64,000 bases of DNA from Nilaparvata lugens (taxonomy: Eukaryota; Arthropoda; Insecta; Hemiptera; Delphacidae): assembly GCF_014356525.2 (NCBI RefSeq), contig NC_052506.1, positions 31,130,192-31,194,191 of the forward strand. Direction: 5' to 3'. Every line of letters starts with the position of its first letter. Position 1 is the first letter of the stretch. Below, piece after piece: positions 34,001 through 49,000 of this stretch. The position numbers and the translations under genes are program-made. The notes beneath the pieces were generated by a model that made no database searches, was not told where the DNA came from, and was given only the letters and a program-made list of their open reading frames with translations.

Positions 34001-37000
34001 AGCTTTTTTGAAAGATGTTTACGAAAAACCATCTGTATAATATAAGTGAATTATTTTTTCTCTCCCTATGTTTTTTAAGTTGTTATAACCCCCAAATCGC
34101 TAAAAAATAAGGTGAGAAATCTCGCCAAAAGCCAAGAGTCGCTATATTGTTTATCAATTTTATGTGAGATCTTTTAGGTCTGTTCACAGTGATGTCGATT
34201 GAAACTTTGCCCGATGCCAAGACATTGGTTGGATAAAAGCATGTATTGAAAAAGTGGATAGAGCTGCAGTGTGAATTATGTGTGATGCTAATTCGAGATA
34301 TAGCTAAAAGGGCTTCGGAAAACGACTGTGGAACGACCAAACATCTATGTCAGTGATTTTAAACTATGTCTCTCATAGCTATGTTTGATTTTATGTAACG
34401 ACTCTGCAACCGGGCATCAATGAAGTTTAAGCTTTCACTGTGCAAACGGTCCTAAATGTAAATCAATGCTGGGAATTGAATAAGGTGTGCCAGAATGGTT
34501 ATCGTCAGAGAGATTTACAATTAGCCTACTGGTTCTATTGAAATGTAGAAAATGATACTGATAAAAACAAAACTGGTTGGAGAGGAATGATTACCTGAAG
34601 GATTTTCCTACGAGAAGGAGGTGATGGCGCTATGAGTGAGGGGCGAATATGTTTTGGTGATTCGGTTTCTTCCTGCAAAAATGATGTATAATAAATACTC
34701 AAACATGTCTACTTCAACTTTAATTACTGAGAAAAACTACCTGTTGGTTCTACACTTTGGAAACTTGAAATAGTTGGAATGAATCGTAAAATAATAGAAA
34801 TAACTAAGAAACTCAATATCAAGTGACACAGGCGATTACTTTGAAACATGCGTGAGAATGACATCTATAATCCTATATTGAAAAATCTGTGTTAGTGGCT
34901 AGAGTCTATTTCCATTATTTTTTCAACTAAGAGTCTCAGCTCAGAAGTTCACAGCAACCGTAGACGTATTCAATTGAATCAACTATATCTATCTGTCAAA
35001 AAAATGTTTTCATCACAAAAATGATTACTCATTACCTACTTTATTTGCGTAGTTTGTTTCGCAGTAAACTTATGACTTGGTTAAAGAAACAGTGTCAAGG
35101 ATAAGATGCAGCAGCTAGCATGAATTTAGGTTTTAAAGCTCAGAAATACATGTATATGCTATCAAGTAAACAACACGTACAGAGAGTATGTATTTATATC
35201 ACATCATTTTATAAATAGAAGTAAATGTTGGATCCGTTGCATTGTAGGTCAGCTCCCTGGAATACTCCTTCTAGGTCTGTGCTTACTACTCTTCAAAATC
35301 GTCAATACCAATGCAAATATTCAAAACAGAGAATGCTGTTGAATTGATGATACTTTTCTATACAATCGGTTTATCAACATCAGAGGTTCTAGAAAAATGC
35401 AGAGATAAAAAACCATATTACTCTAAAATTTACAAAACTTGAGAAAACTAGGTTGAATAATAAATTCATTTTGATCCTGGTTACCTTATTCTGAGATTGT
35501 TTCCCATGGAATATGGGAGAAGGTGGTGGAACTAGCATTCCTGAGCAAAAGTTCAATCGGCTATCTCCATCCCTGTCATCATCACTGCTCGTATCACCTT
35601 CCGTACTGACAACAGAATAATAATATTAATATGATCCACTAATATTGGAAACTGATATAGGTTTTGGATGTAAATTTACTGGACCAAAATACAATTCACT
35701 TCCAAATCATAGATGCTGTAAACAAGAAGGAAGCTCTCTGTAAACATTTATGACCAGTATGAACTTTTAACTTTATGCAACTATGAACTTGGCCCAAGTG
35801 ATTAATATGAGTTTCATGAATTGGTGGAGGTACTCATATCAGTGCTTGAGATATTTGTTCATATTTTGTTCACGCTTTTATTAATATGGTATCACCCTAA
35901 AAAGTTGATATTTGTTTATTGCAAAATAATAATGGCGAGAAACTTAATCGTGTCTAAGATGAAATGAAACAGAGAAACAATAGTACTAGTAGTTCTATGT
36001 AGGTAATTAATATTTCAAGTATCCATATCAACATACTTGAATAGGAATAAAGTATTGTTTAGTTTATTGGAAACTAGAGAACATTGTAATGTTTGATATG
36101 AATGATTGATTAATAAAAATGATAATAAAGAAATTATTCATGCAAGAATTGCTGTTAACCCAACATTGTTTGAATTCTTACCTAGAATAGTCAGATAGGA
36201 CAATATTTGTAGGTTCATCTGCATTTGATCCCTCCTTCACCAATCTAGTTATTATCTTTGTTCGCAACCGCTCCTTTGAAACGTAACCTGAAAATTTGTG
36301 ATTATTTTTTATTAAAACGAGTTGTTTTCAAAATAACCAATGAAAAACGAATAACAAATTAAATCTAATTTGATAGGAATTTTCTATTTCAAAAATTAAC
36401 TCTTCCTGAGTAAATTATCTTTGTGCTTATCTTTATGTAGGAAAATACCATTATAGCTTGAATTACAAAAGTTAAAATGATAAAATCAAATAAGACACTT
36501 TAGTAAAAAGTTATATGAATTACCCATAATATTGTTATATACTTGTGTAGATTAGCACTCTATAGAAATTTGAAAGCAGATTTGTTCAATTCTGTGAGTT
36601 CATATCAATCAATTTTCTATAGGAAATCGAATCACAACAGTATTTTTGAAACTATTGAGAAAATTGTTAATTTTAATACTTATCCAAAAAGTGTATTGTG
36701 CATGTCATGATAGGTGAATGTGCGAGTAAATAAATCATTGGACTCTTTGAAAAATCTCTCAAGAATAAGCACATTCATACTTTTTTAGAACACTCAACTT
36801 TTAATCAAATTCCAATAAGATATTAAAAATTCCAAGTAGCTTTCTTTATAGGATGCGTAATAAGTAACAAAACTATTAAACTTGAAGATACAATATAGTT
36901 GTAAAAAACTTTTGTCATCTTCAGATAACAAACAATTAGATTGTACTTACAAGAAAGGTCCATGTTGAAAGTAAGTCATAGGAAAATAAAACCAGATAAG

Positions 37001-40000
37001 TAAATTTTCAAAAATAGATATTACATTACTATCAAATAATAAATAATCCAAGAAATTAATCTACAAATATTACATCACAATCAAATAATAAATAATCCTA
37101 GAAATTAGTCATAGATGGTTGTGTTCATTCATGCTTAATTTGAACTAACTCATTTTACTTGAAAATTGAAGTAATTTACCGTGAGAATATAATAGATATT
37201 TGAACTATATACTGTACTAGAATAGACTTTCAGTATTTAAAAACTCTCTCTCGATCACTTTTAGCAATGTTACTTAAAAGATCTAATCAAATTCTATTAG
37301 ACCACTACTATGACCACTACAGCCATCTTACTTCTTGAATTTTACTAATTGGGTGTATTTTATGTATGTACTAAGAATAATTTCAAGAGATTCCTATAGA
37401 TTTTTGGTGGACCATGAATAAGCTTCGGATATAATATGAAAAATTTCTTGTTCAACATAGCCACAGAGAAGAATTAAAATTCAGTCCAGGGTGATTTAAT
37501 AATTTGTAACATCAAACATGCACTGAGCCTGAATCTCAAATAGAATTGGAAATATGAATTTTATCTTAAATGACGATAAATGGGAATTCATAAATGATTT
37601 ATGACCATAAAAATGGTATGATCTGTACATGTAAAATTTCAATGGATAAAATGTAGAGTGACGGAAAAGCTGCTCCTGCCGAGCCGCATAAGCACTGCGC
37701 CGCATAAACTTCACACATGGTACCCAACAGATCACCAGCAAAAATCCGAGCAGTTATTTGTATGGTGATCTAACTATAGTCTTCTCTGGTAGCCAAGAGA
37801 CGATGTATACAAACATACGCGGTTCACAGCAACTACCAGACATCTTTGTAATAGACTGAACTCAATAATCAAAATCCGTGAATCAGTTTCCATGAAAGCA
37901 TTGTGAACAGGAATTCACGAGTTCAGAAATAATTAGCAATAGATATGAATCATCTCTTTTAAGGTGCATACAGACTCAAGCGCCACAAACACGCGCATAT
38001 CACGTTTCATCAGCTTATGCTACGCTTATTATATCTGTATCTTACTTTTTCTGTACAGTTATATAGGAAATTTAATTGATAGGATACAAATATAATAAAA
38101 AGAGCATCAGATGATGAAAAGTGGAATGCACGTGTTTGTGGCGCTTGAGTCTGTAAGCAGCTTTATATGCGGCCAGACTTGCAATTGGCCAGACATGCGA
38201 CACACAAATGCAAGCTCTATGTTATTGTTGTATCTCCTTTCAATTAATGTCTCACAGTCAGCCCTTCCAATCTTTTACTATCCTCAAAATAACTAGAGAG
38301 AAAATTTTGAATTGCATCCAGAGCAATTACTCAGTTTGTAACACGCTGTGAGCCTAAAACTGAAAAAGAGTTAAAGTTCGGTTCTGTATTTTTCTTCAAT
38401 GAAGATTCATTTATGTACTGAGTTTCACATGATTAGATTGCAATCAACAGAGTTTAGATGGGAAAATTCAGATGCTGACCTTCGATGGGTCGTCATCGCA
38501 GAAATCGAGTAGGGTTTCGCAGAAGGCGCGGCCCATGGCCTCGTAGTCCTGCGTGGTGAAGTGCGTCTGGCAGCGCGAGCCGAGCGTCGAGCCGCCGAAC
38601 GACGCCTCCATCGTGTAGCTGTTGGCCACGCCCATCATCCAGATCACTACGCGACCCGTGCCCTCTTTGCTCCGCTGAATTCGGAATTTGCAATTCTCGA
38701 ACGAAAACTGAAAAAAATCATCATTGAAAAATTTAATTCATCAATAATTACTATTTTGGATTCTATCACCAGCTGCGACTATGAATTCACTTGTTTTACA
38801 TTAAACAGAATGAATAGCAGTCTATTTCTTAATAATGCTATATTGTATGTTGATATAAATAATATAATGCTAGTCATTGCTATTTTATCGTAAAACAAGT
38901 GAAAATATGTACTAGTACAAAGTACTCGTATTTCTTCAGATATGTACTGATCTTACCGCGTTGCAAAGTAAAATATGGAGTATATCAACTATCAAAATTC
39001 TCAAGAGATACAATTTTGGGATAATCTTGTTGATTCTCGCTTAGTCATTAATTTGATTAATGAATAAATTAGATCAATTTAATTGACCGAAGCGAAGCTG
39101 AGGTCTTAGTTTCAATCGGCACTACAACAGAGATTTAATGTCTACCTATTAGGCGGAATGTAAAGGTTCATTTAAAAATGTGGTATAAGCACTCACTAAG
39201 AAAAAAGGAAACTTTTTTAGGAGTTAAATTAAAAGGCTTCAAGCAAGTAAAACTTTCTACTTTTTGTAGAATTGGTGAATGACCAATTTCTTTAAATCAG
39301 TGTATGAATTTAACTGGATGAACAGAGGAGGAGGAAAAAACAAATGAATATATTTGAAATTATACGGAACTTTAAAAAAAATGTGTACTTTCAAATGTAA
39401 AATTTTACAAGAACTTTATTCTTTTCTTGATTATAATAAAATAAAAAACCCATAATTTCAAGGTAAAAATTGGAAAACGAAGTTTTATTATTAGGAAGTG
39501 GTAAGCAATAGTTGTTTCAAAGCAAAGTCTTCAAGAAAATTTTACAGAGCTGGGATGTATTACATTACAGTAATTATGAAGGGCAGAGAAAATTTGACAA
39601 TAATAATTTTGTGGAAATACTATTGATGGTATTGTAAACTTATACCTTGTCGGCCGCATTCTTGTGGAGCATAAGAGGAAAAACCTGCTCGTGTAAGCGC
39701 TTGTCAACATATCTTTTATTTTCACAGCCATAAATAAATATATTGTGTTTGCGAGAGTGAGCATGCAGGTCGCAATACATTGCAATGCCGCACTCTTCCA
39801 TCAGTCTGAAAAATAAATTAAAAAATAATTGAACACAGAAGACAGCCATTTTTAATTTTAATTATGCTTATCGAACACTTCAATTTGAATTTATTTATTC
39901 AAAATGCAATTTTCAATAAAAACAGTATACATATTATTGAAATCCCTCTAGCTATAAGCTACTTACACATGATATAGAACAGATTAATAGAAAGTTTTCA

Positions 40001-43000
40001 ATTGAGCCTACCTTCTAATCATGAGCTTGGTATGCCAGACAGGCGGATACGTTTCTCTTATCACAGTCCGATACTGCCTATTCAGATCCCTCCCAGTCAA
40101 TGAGCATCTATTGTTACCAACTATCACCCCATCTGGGTTCAACATCGGAATCAACTTGAAGATGAACTTCTCTCTGAGTTCCTGAAAACACAATTCACAG
40201 AATAACCTACTTGGAAAGACATTCTGATAGAAATATTTGGTATCTAGTATTAAATGATACATAGTTCGAGGTCGATTATTTCAAAGATTAAATACAGTTG
40301 ATTAACTATATCAAATTTTACATTGCTCACAAATATTGTGTAACTTCCTCTAACTATACCAATTAATTAATGAAATTAGTAATGATTCCAATTTCACAAA
40401 TTATTTTTAAATTGAAAAAAATCAATACTCCAGTTTCAATTCTCCTGGCATCATTCTCAGTTGGTGATCAAGCCTTGAGCCGTTTATTAACTTGGGCTCA
40501 GCCACCAACAGGAGATGATGCCATGAGCATCGAAAATCAAGTATCAAATTCTCAAAATACTGTACATATGTATTTTATGAACATTATTTTCATATTAGTC
40601 TAGAAATAACCATCCTGTTATTTTTTTAAGATTTGAACTGGTCTTGAAAAATTTATTTACAATAGCAAACTTGACTTGAATTCTAACATAGTTTACCTTT
40701 GCCTGGGATGAATCACCGGTTAGAAAATCGACAAAACCTTTCATCATCCATGAAGAAGGGGTCTCGCCGGGATGAACTCTACTTGTGATCACAACTGCTT
40801 GCTTTTTCTGAAATAGAAAATTGGAAGTTCCATTTTAGTCAACCTACTCAAATAATTCACCAGAAAACTGCTTGCAATAATAAAATTGAGTACTTAGTTA
40901 TAAAGGAAGCATGCCGATTAATAAATAATTTGTATGAACTTCCTTCTGTTAGTTCTTGAATAGACTGTTCCTTTTAGTAAATTTTGAACCATGAGCTGTG
41001 ACCCAAGGCCAATAGCTTGGAACCATGAGATGTAGTGAGAGATTTACAGTTGATAAGCAAAATATTGGAGAAATTGGAAGAGGTTAAATTACCTTGGGTT
41101 CGTCGACTGGTGAAGGGGCAGTCACAGTGAGGTAGTAGACATTATTGCCTGCCAATGATCGACACAGTAGCCTCAATTTGGTGTAAGTAGATTTGATCGG
41201 ATGATTCTGGAAATTATTTTTTAATGGTATTACATTCTAGACTTATCATTATTGTTATATAAATTGATTAATAAAGCAATTATTGGGCAGGTCAGTAACA
41301 TAATTTAAAAACAGATTGATAAAATATACGGAACTCATAAAGCCTTTGTAAACTTTCAGAGATGCCCCATGCATATCATGAAGAAGATATTCATGTAAAT
41401 ACCACTGAAGGATAGTAGGCTATTGCCTTCAAGGATAATATAAATTAAATGCACTTTCAATCATAAGTTGTAAGCATACAATTGTTATACTATAAATGGA
41501 CATACACTTTTCCACATTTGATTTTAAATGTTTATTTGAGTTCTCTTGTTAGTAAATTCATGCAGGACAAAATATCGCATGACTAGAAATATTAATAAAC
41601 ATTTTTTGATATTTTTTAAATTAATTTCTACAATAAAAATATTTCCCATCGAATATTGCTCTATAGTCCATATTCATAATTTAATTTGGGAATATCGTAT
41701 TATTAGGATCTCTGAAACATATTCCGTTACTATTGTACAATAAACAAACATACAGTGTGTTTTAAATTTCAAATTATTCCTGGATATGTGTAAGAAAATT
41801 TTGTTAGTTTTGCTTTGCAGTTTGCTTTGTCTCTTCTCTAGAAAGTTTCAATAACATTACAACTAAATTATCTGAGTAGGGAAAAGTGCATAATATAATA
41901 CCATATTGTATATTATACATGAGATATTTCACATTGCTTTAGATGTTTTGAGGTTCTAATGGTATGAGTTCGTTGATACAACAACTATAAGTTGTAAGTT
42001 CTATAACTAACTATAACTATAACTAACTATAAGTTCAACTATAAGTAACAACTATAAAGTTCCACACCTGTAATCGAATTAGATAATCCTGTAAATCTGT
42101 GTAAGTGTACGGATAACAGTGCGCTAGGTAGACCAGATCATCATCATACGGGAATTCCAAGTTGAAAGATAACGTATAGCTACCACTCTGCTCATCATCT
42201 CCATTCCTGCAAATAGAAATATCATATCTTATTCTGAACCAATTATTCAACTAAAAAATATCTTTATTAACTCGAATTGTAAAAACTTGGACTATTGCAC
42301 TGTTAAAATTAAAGTACTGTAACTGTGGATAGAGTAATAAACATAATACGACAAGAAACATAAGGAAAGCGCTGAATATGGCCTAATGTTTGTATAATTT
42401 TAATTATATTACAAGCTATTATTTAAGAAAATTTGAGAACAGAGTTTTGGGCTATGCTTGTTCTTACCCGATCATATTCATAAATATGATTTGTGAATGT
42501 ATCAACAAATAAATAAATAATTGAGGATTATTGAAATAACTTCACCTTGGTCACAGGTAGGCTTATTTCCCCTCTTGAACTGCTTGTACATGATTTGATT
42601 AATAAATAATAGATGATTTCCTTCTAATGAGAAGAATACAGATTCTGAAAAAACCTTCGATCACCTTTGAGGTTTTATTCTTCTATGTAATTGTGCCGAT
42701 AGAATTCATAATTTCGAAAGTTCTTGGAACTAGTGATATTTTCAGATTTACAGTAAATACAGATATAGAAAATGTGACAAAGAAAATGAATATCCCGCTC
42801 AATCAGATCTTTGAAATGTTCATAGAAACGTCTTATTGACCGAACGCAGTGAGGTCCATTTTTTAACTCGGATTTTCTTTCTTCTGTATGTATGTATGTA
42901 TGTCTGTAACGCATTTACGGCCAAACGCGTTGATAGAATTCTATGAGATTTGGTAGTAATATTCATTTTTTAACTGCGCGTCGATGTATACACACGGTTT

Positions 43001-46000
43001 TTTGAAATTTTGAATTTTAAGGATAATATAAAAGGAAAAGGAATTTCCTCCATACTCCGATATCACTATAAATTATCATCTACTCTGTAGATAGGATTGA
43101 TCAGACTATAGAATTATTTAATGTTCCTAGAATATTCTAGGTAGCTTGGAATTATTCATAATCAATCAGCTGACAAGTGGATTATTCATTGCATGCATTA
43201 CCCAGATGTCTGGAGAAGCCGGTGAACTGGTGACACAATACTTGTGGATGAGAAAACTGCATGAGGTCTACTGTTCACAGAACTACTAGTAATTTATTAT
43301 CTCCAGTGATTGACGACAGGATGATCAACACATAAAAAATATGTGATTCTTTTTTACATGATATACGTGGATATGATAGAATACTACTATTTATTATGTA
43401 ACATCAATTAAGTTTTGAAATTCTTCTTTAGATATCCATCCTCCTTCTATAATGTGGTCCACGTTATAATGGCAGTGGATAAAGATAGGAGAATAGCGAT
43501 GTCGATTCTCTGCATTAATTAATTATATTTCTACACTGTCAAAAACATAACTGGCATCGTTGTGGACCTAGAAAAGGATAGTACCACCGGCTTTGTCGAA
43601 TGATAGACAAGGATAGCAATTCCAAAGTTGAACAAATACTGTCATTATAACGTGGAGCTCACTATAGTAGGAACTCACTTGTCATCGTTGCTGAAGTAAG
43701 TGATATTTTCTCCACACCTTCTCCACCCCACTTTATTGAGAACAGCATCTTTGGTTGAATAGAGCAGTGGTCGCATGCCTATACTGTACAAACTTTCAGC
43801 TTTTGACAGATTAACAATGGATATTCTGTAAAAACCATGAAACATACAATTTATAAAGAATCTACACTTATACAGAGTGATTCATAATTATGGTAAAATA
43901 TTTTAATACGTGATAGTAGAGGTAAAAATAAGAAAAAAAGTTCATATAAACATATATCCATAAACGCTTCATTAGCGAGTTATACAGGGTGAAAGATTTC
44001 GCCCGGAATTCAGTTCCTCTGGTGAAATACACCGATGCTGAATTGTTTGGGGACTAGTTTTTTAAAAACTTATGCTGGATTCATATGGAAAAATATCTGA
44101 AAAATTGAATAAAACTAGTCTGGAAGCTGTAGTGTGAGTAGTTTTTGAGAAAAAAGTTGAAATATGCAAAAAATCTAAGTAGAAAAACACAGACTTCTAC
44201 GTTTGATGCCGAATAACTTTCTTTAATAACCAGTGAACAAATAATTTTTCGCAATGAAAAATTGTAGAGAATTTAATTCTGAAAAGAATGCCGTGTAAAC
44301 TAAATTCAAATAAAAGTTGAATAAAATGTATTCTTATGTAGTACATTACACCACAAAAATTTGCTGTTTTATGAGGAGAGAACTAATAACTCATAAGTTG
44401 TAGCTGATTGCAAATAGAATATTCGGTTTTTTTATGAAAAGTTTTTTTTATATGAAAGTAGCATATCTAAATGACATTAAACTCATACCAAAAGACTAGT
44501 AGATTATGCCATTAAGCCTGGGAGGAAGCTCGAACAGAAGTAGATGATCTCCTATGATTCCTGCCCAAATGTTTACTGAAAACTGATGTTGTGGAAGATT
44601 ATGATTGATGGAATGAGGATTCTCAGCTGCCCAAATATGTTGGTTGTTGACGTTAACGATAGCTGTTCTTGGAGAGTGTGCCTCGTCGGTAAATAAAACG
44701 GTTGTTAAAAAGTTTGGGTAGACAAGTTTTACTAAAAACCATCGGCAAATACCAGCACAGGAATACAGTCTCGTGGCAATAGAGTAAGAACTTTCTGGAG
44801 GTGGTATGGATGTAATTGTTGCTATTTTAGTTTCCTCCAAATAATAGATTGATGGACATTAAACTGCACTGACAATTCTCTTGTGCTCTTCTCTGGATGT
44901 TCATAAATTTCATTAAGAACTTGTTCTTATAACTCAACAGTCATAGTAGATCGGGGTCTGCCTGCACAAATGTGCTCTTTGGATATCAAAGAATCTGTTT
45001 CAGACAGACGTTGATGAATAGTGGCAAAAAACCTTGAACTTGGACATACTCGGTTGGGAAAGTTCTCTTGATACAAACGTCTTGCTTCAGTACTATTACA
45101 GTAGTGTCCCATTCCATACATTACATGCATGTCAGCTAATTCGGAGTATGAATAATGTCTAAGATTACCTGCCATTTTTTAAAAGTTAGCACTTAACACA
45201 AAAGCAGAGTGGAATGGTTACAAATAACTGGTTAATAGATTGAACAAAAAACACAGCGTGGTTACAGTAGGCCTAACTTACAGTTTGTTTTTTTTTTGTT
45301 CAACAGTGAACTAAAATATTTATGAAAATAATTTTCAGCTGATAATTTCTTTTGAATATTTTCTTATTTAAAACATAAAAGCAAATTTTTGTGGTGTAAT
45401 GTACTACATAAGAATACATTTTATTCAACTTTTATTTAAATTTAGTTTACATAGCTTACATAATTCTTTTCAAAATTAAATTCTCTACAATTTTTATTGC
45501 GAAAAATTATTTGTTCACTGGTTATTAAAGAAAGTTATTGGGCATCAAACGTAGAAGTCTGTGTTTTTCTACTTAGATTTTTTGCATATTTCAACTTTTT
45601 TCTCAAAAACTACTCACACTACAGCTTCCAGACTAGTTTTATTCAATTTTTCAGATATTTTTCCATATGAATCCAGCATAAGTTTTTAAAAAACTAGTCC
45701 CCAAACAATTCAGCATCGGTGTATTTCACCAGAGGAACTGAATTCCGGGCGAAATCTTTCACCCTGTATAACTCGCTAATGAAGCGTTTATGGATATATG
45801 TTTATATGAACTTTTTTTCTTATTTTTACCTCTACTATCACGTATTAAATTATTTTACCATAATTATGAATCACCCTGTATAATTTCTCCATACATCTAA
45901 ACAAGTGAGAAAATAAATTATAATTTCAGTTTCAAATTAATCAACATAAACTTGACAATAAAGACACAGAATAAGCGGGAGACCCAAAAAGGCCAAGAGC

Positions 46001-49000
46001 GTTCAAATTTCTAGCAGATTAGTACAGATGAGTTGGAAATGTATACGGCGATTAGATTGAGTTTAATTTTTCATAGAGTACGATATAAAATAACGAGATA
46101 TAGGAAAGCAAATGCAAAATAACAAGCTTTACGGAAATAGCATAAAGGAAAAAAGGTAGTATTTTAAAATGCTTAAATGAATTTCACTCGAAATAATAAA
46201 ATACAAGTACAGAAACATTTCAATTGCATGATGTTCAAGAATATGTTTGGATATACAGCATATAACAAGAGAAAGAGTGAAACTGTAGAAGAGACGGAAT
46301 ACTTGAGTAAGTTACAAAAGAACAATAGTGTTTAATCAATAATTAATCATTGGGATCTTTGCTGATACAATTCAAGGCTCACGTTTGATTCAAAGTTAAG
46401 TTTGAAAAATTACTGATGTTGATGTCCATGACAAAACCCTTTATAATATATGATTTTTATACATAACTTTGTTGTGGGAACACAAGTGTCTAGACTACAA
46501 CAAAGTTATGAAAAATTATGTATAAAAATCCGATTCTTAAAACTCATGCCAAATGAAAAGAGTTGTTAACTGACCTATAAACGCGATTTCTCTTGGTATT
46601 CTCTATTCTGAAGTAGAACCACTGCATGTGTCTGTTGGTATACAGATCGGTTCTGAGAGACAACTCATAGTAGGTTTCAGTGATGCGCACCGCCTTGGCG
46701 AGGTTGCCCGACTCGAAGCGAGACTCGAACCTCAGGTCGTCGAGCCTCTCGCTCGAACAAGACGGCAGGAAAAACCGACTTCCACCGATGCTCGACCTGC
46801 TGAACTTCATACAAAGTGTTTCCAATGAATACACTCATTGTAGTGAAATAATAAGCTGCGTACAGACTTATGCGCCACGAATATCTGTATCTGTCTGTAT
46901 CTATATATCAGGAACAGTAAGACACAGATATCATAAGTATAGTATCAGCTGATGAAAAGCGAAATGCGCTGGTTCGTGGAGAATAAGTAGGTACACACCC
47001 ATAGACACCACATGCCTGCTGTGTTTTTGGTAATTTCAGTAAGAATTTGGAAAAAATATAGTATACAATTTTCACGTTATTGGTAAGGGCTACTTGTAAT
47101 TACTTGAAATATAAAAATCAGAGTATCCTTTTTAACTTTATTTTTTATTTCTAAATAAATGATCTTTAATTTTGAAAAACTTGAAAGAGTACTTCGATTT
47201 TCTATTTTTACGTATACAATTTGTATAGTAAACAAGGAATTTGAACACCATGGAATAACCATGATGATGAAATTCACAATAAAATTTCATTACAGATACA
47301 ACAAGATCACAGACATGTATATCACATATACAAGGGATGGTTGTCTGTGCTATTATCTATTAATACAGTTGGAGTAGTAATATCTTGTGTTCTGTGCAAA
47401 TTTTTCATCACATCATTATATTGTTTTCATTTTCGTTTATCGTTGAGCTTGTTCGGAAATTTGACAGAGCGACTTTTCATCCTCCTGATGAATTTATACA
47501 AACACAATCAATCAATGAATAACGCAAATGACTTCAAATAAAATACGATCAGTGTTTTAGAGCAGTGTTAAGTTAAAATATGATTAGTAAGCGTAGAGCT
47601 CGATAAGTCTTTGAGTCATGCATAATCAAGAAATATAAGATAGCTTCATGTTTCTACAATAGCTTCTAGTTTTCACATAGCAGAAAGCTTCATGTTAGTG
47701 GAACCAATCTAGAATTGTCAATTTGTCATAGATCCTATTTTTCGAACAATAAATATGCAAGCTCACTGGATGTATTTTGGATTGATTGTGAAACTGTTAT
47801 ACGAGTTATCTGCAGCTATAGTAGGCGAAGATATGAGACTTACGTAGTTGACGGCACTCATGGGATAGTACTGGAAGACAACAGTGCCAGAGTCATCACC
47901 GACCGGCTTCGGCTGGATTTCGCGGCCGCTCGGCTGGTAGTACAGTTCTGGCTCCGGTGGTGAGTAGTCTATGTGCTGTATTCGTTCGTCCAACACCTAC
48001 CAAACATATAACAACTCACATGCAATAAATGAGATTTACAACATTAATTTAGTTACACATTAAGTGAGATTTCAAGTGACTTGTTTGGAATAATCACAAT
48101 GAACAGCCTTTTTCTACTATCTTCTACATTTTAGTGAAAAATTTAGGAGATCTCTAATATTATCTGTATGGATCTTATGGCCCTTATCACGAGTTATCTA
48201 ATTTATCTTGGAAAATGAATGAAAAGAGTTCGCGATCGTCATTGATTTAGTCATAAGTTACAAATAATACAAGAGATTATCAATTAGCAGCCTTAGCAAA
48301 TGGAATGATCAATCACATTTTCTCTACCACAATAGAATAAATTAAATATGTAAAAATTCGTAAATGTATTAAATACGTAGGTATCTAATATGTGAAAACT
48401 TTTTTAGATGATGGTTGGTTAATGATATGAACAAGTGATGTTTGTCTACATCATAATGGTCTATTCATTATTCAGCGGAAAAGTTTAAGATTATCATAGC
48501 AAAAATTATAATCGTACTATAAAATGTATTATGGAATGGAACATTCTTACCAAATAGCTACACAATGGAGTTTGAGAACATCACTTGTAATCATTATACC
48601 ATTTTCATTTTCTCAACATCTATTGAAGATATAAATCAAGTTAAAAGATAGAATTTTAGCAGAATTTGTGTTCTTTGAATAATCGTAGAAAATAAGTGTT
48701 GTGTGAAATAATTATTGTACACAATACAATTATTGTATGTACAGTACCTATGCATAAATGCAGTCGAAGTATAAGTGCTCTATTGAAAATGTCATGCTTT
48801 TGCTTGAGACTGATAACTGACCTGACATTCTGCTGGCCATCTAGCTGCTTGTTGAGCACAATCAATTTCCTTTGGAAGTGAAAATAAGTCTTTGGGCTCT
48901 CTCAATTTGGCAATTGGTTTCAAAGTCTTGGAATCAGTATTTATTTCCACTTGATTGCTTTTTAATGTATTTTGAAGAAAACTGCTAAGGTAGGAACCTG

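Larger units (their letters stand above)
34673..38479. other. Introns of the tail region
   Basis: AT-rich with no recognised mobile element. A possible 13-nt start exon (ATG at 36963, GTAAGT donor, phase 1 out) lies just upstream of the 36287 exon. Near 37950-38150 a CGCCACAAACACG...CGTGTTTGTGGCG inverted repeat (about 37980 and 38130) marks a MITE-like unit. Confidence 0.4.

Noticed and set aside
38493..38893. Frames with Arg/His-rich sequence over the catalytic exon
   Set aside because: Alternative-frame or antisense readings of the GC-rich catalytic exon.
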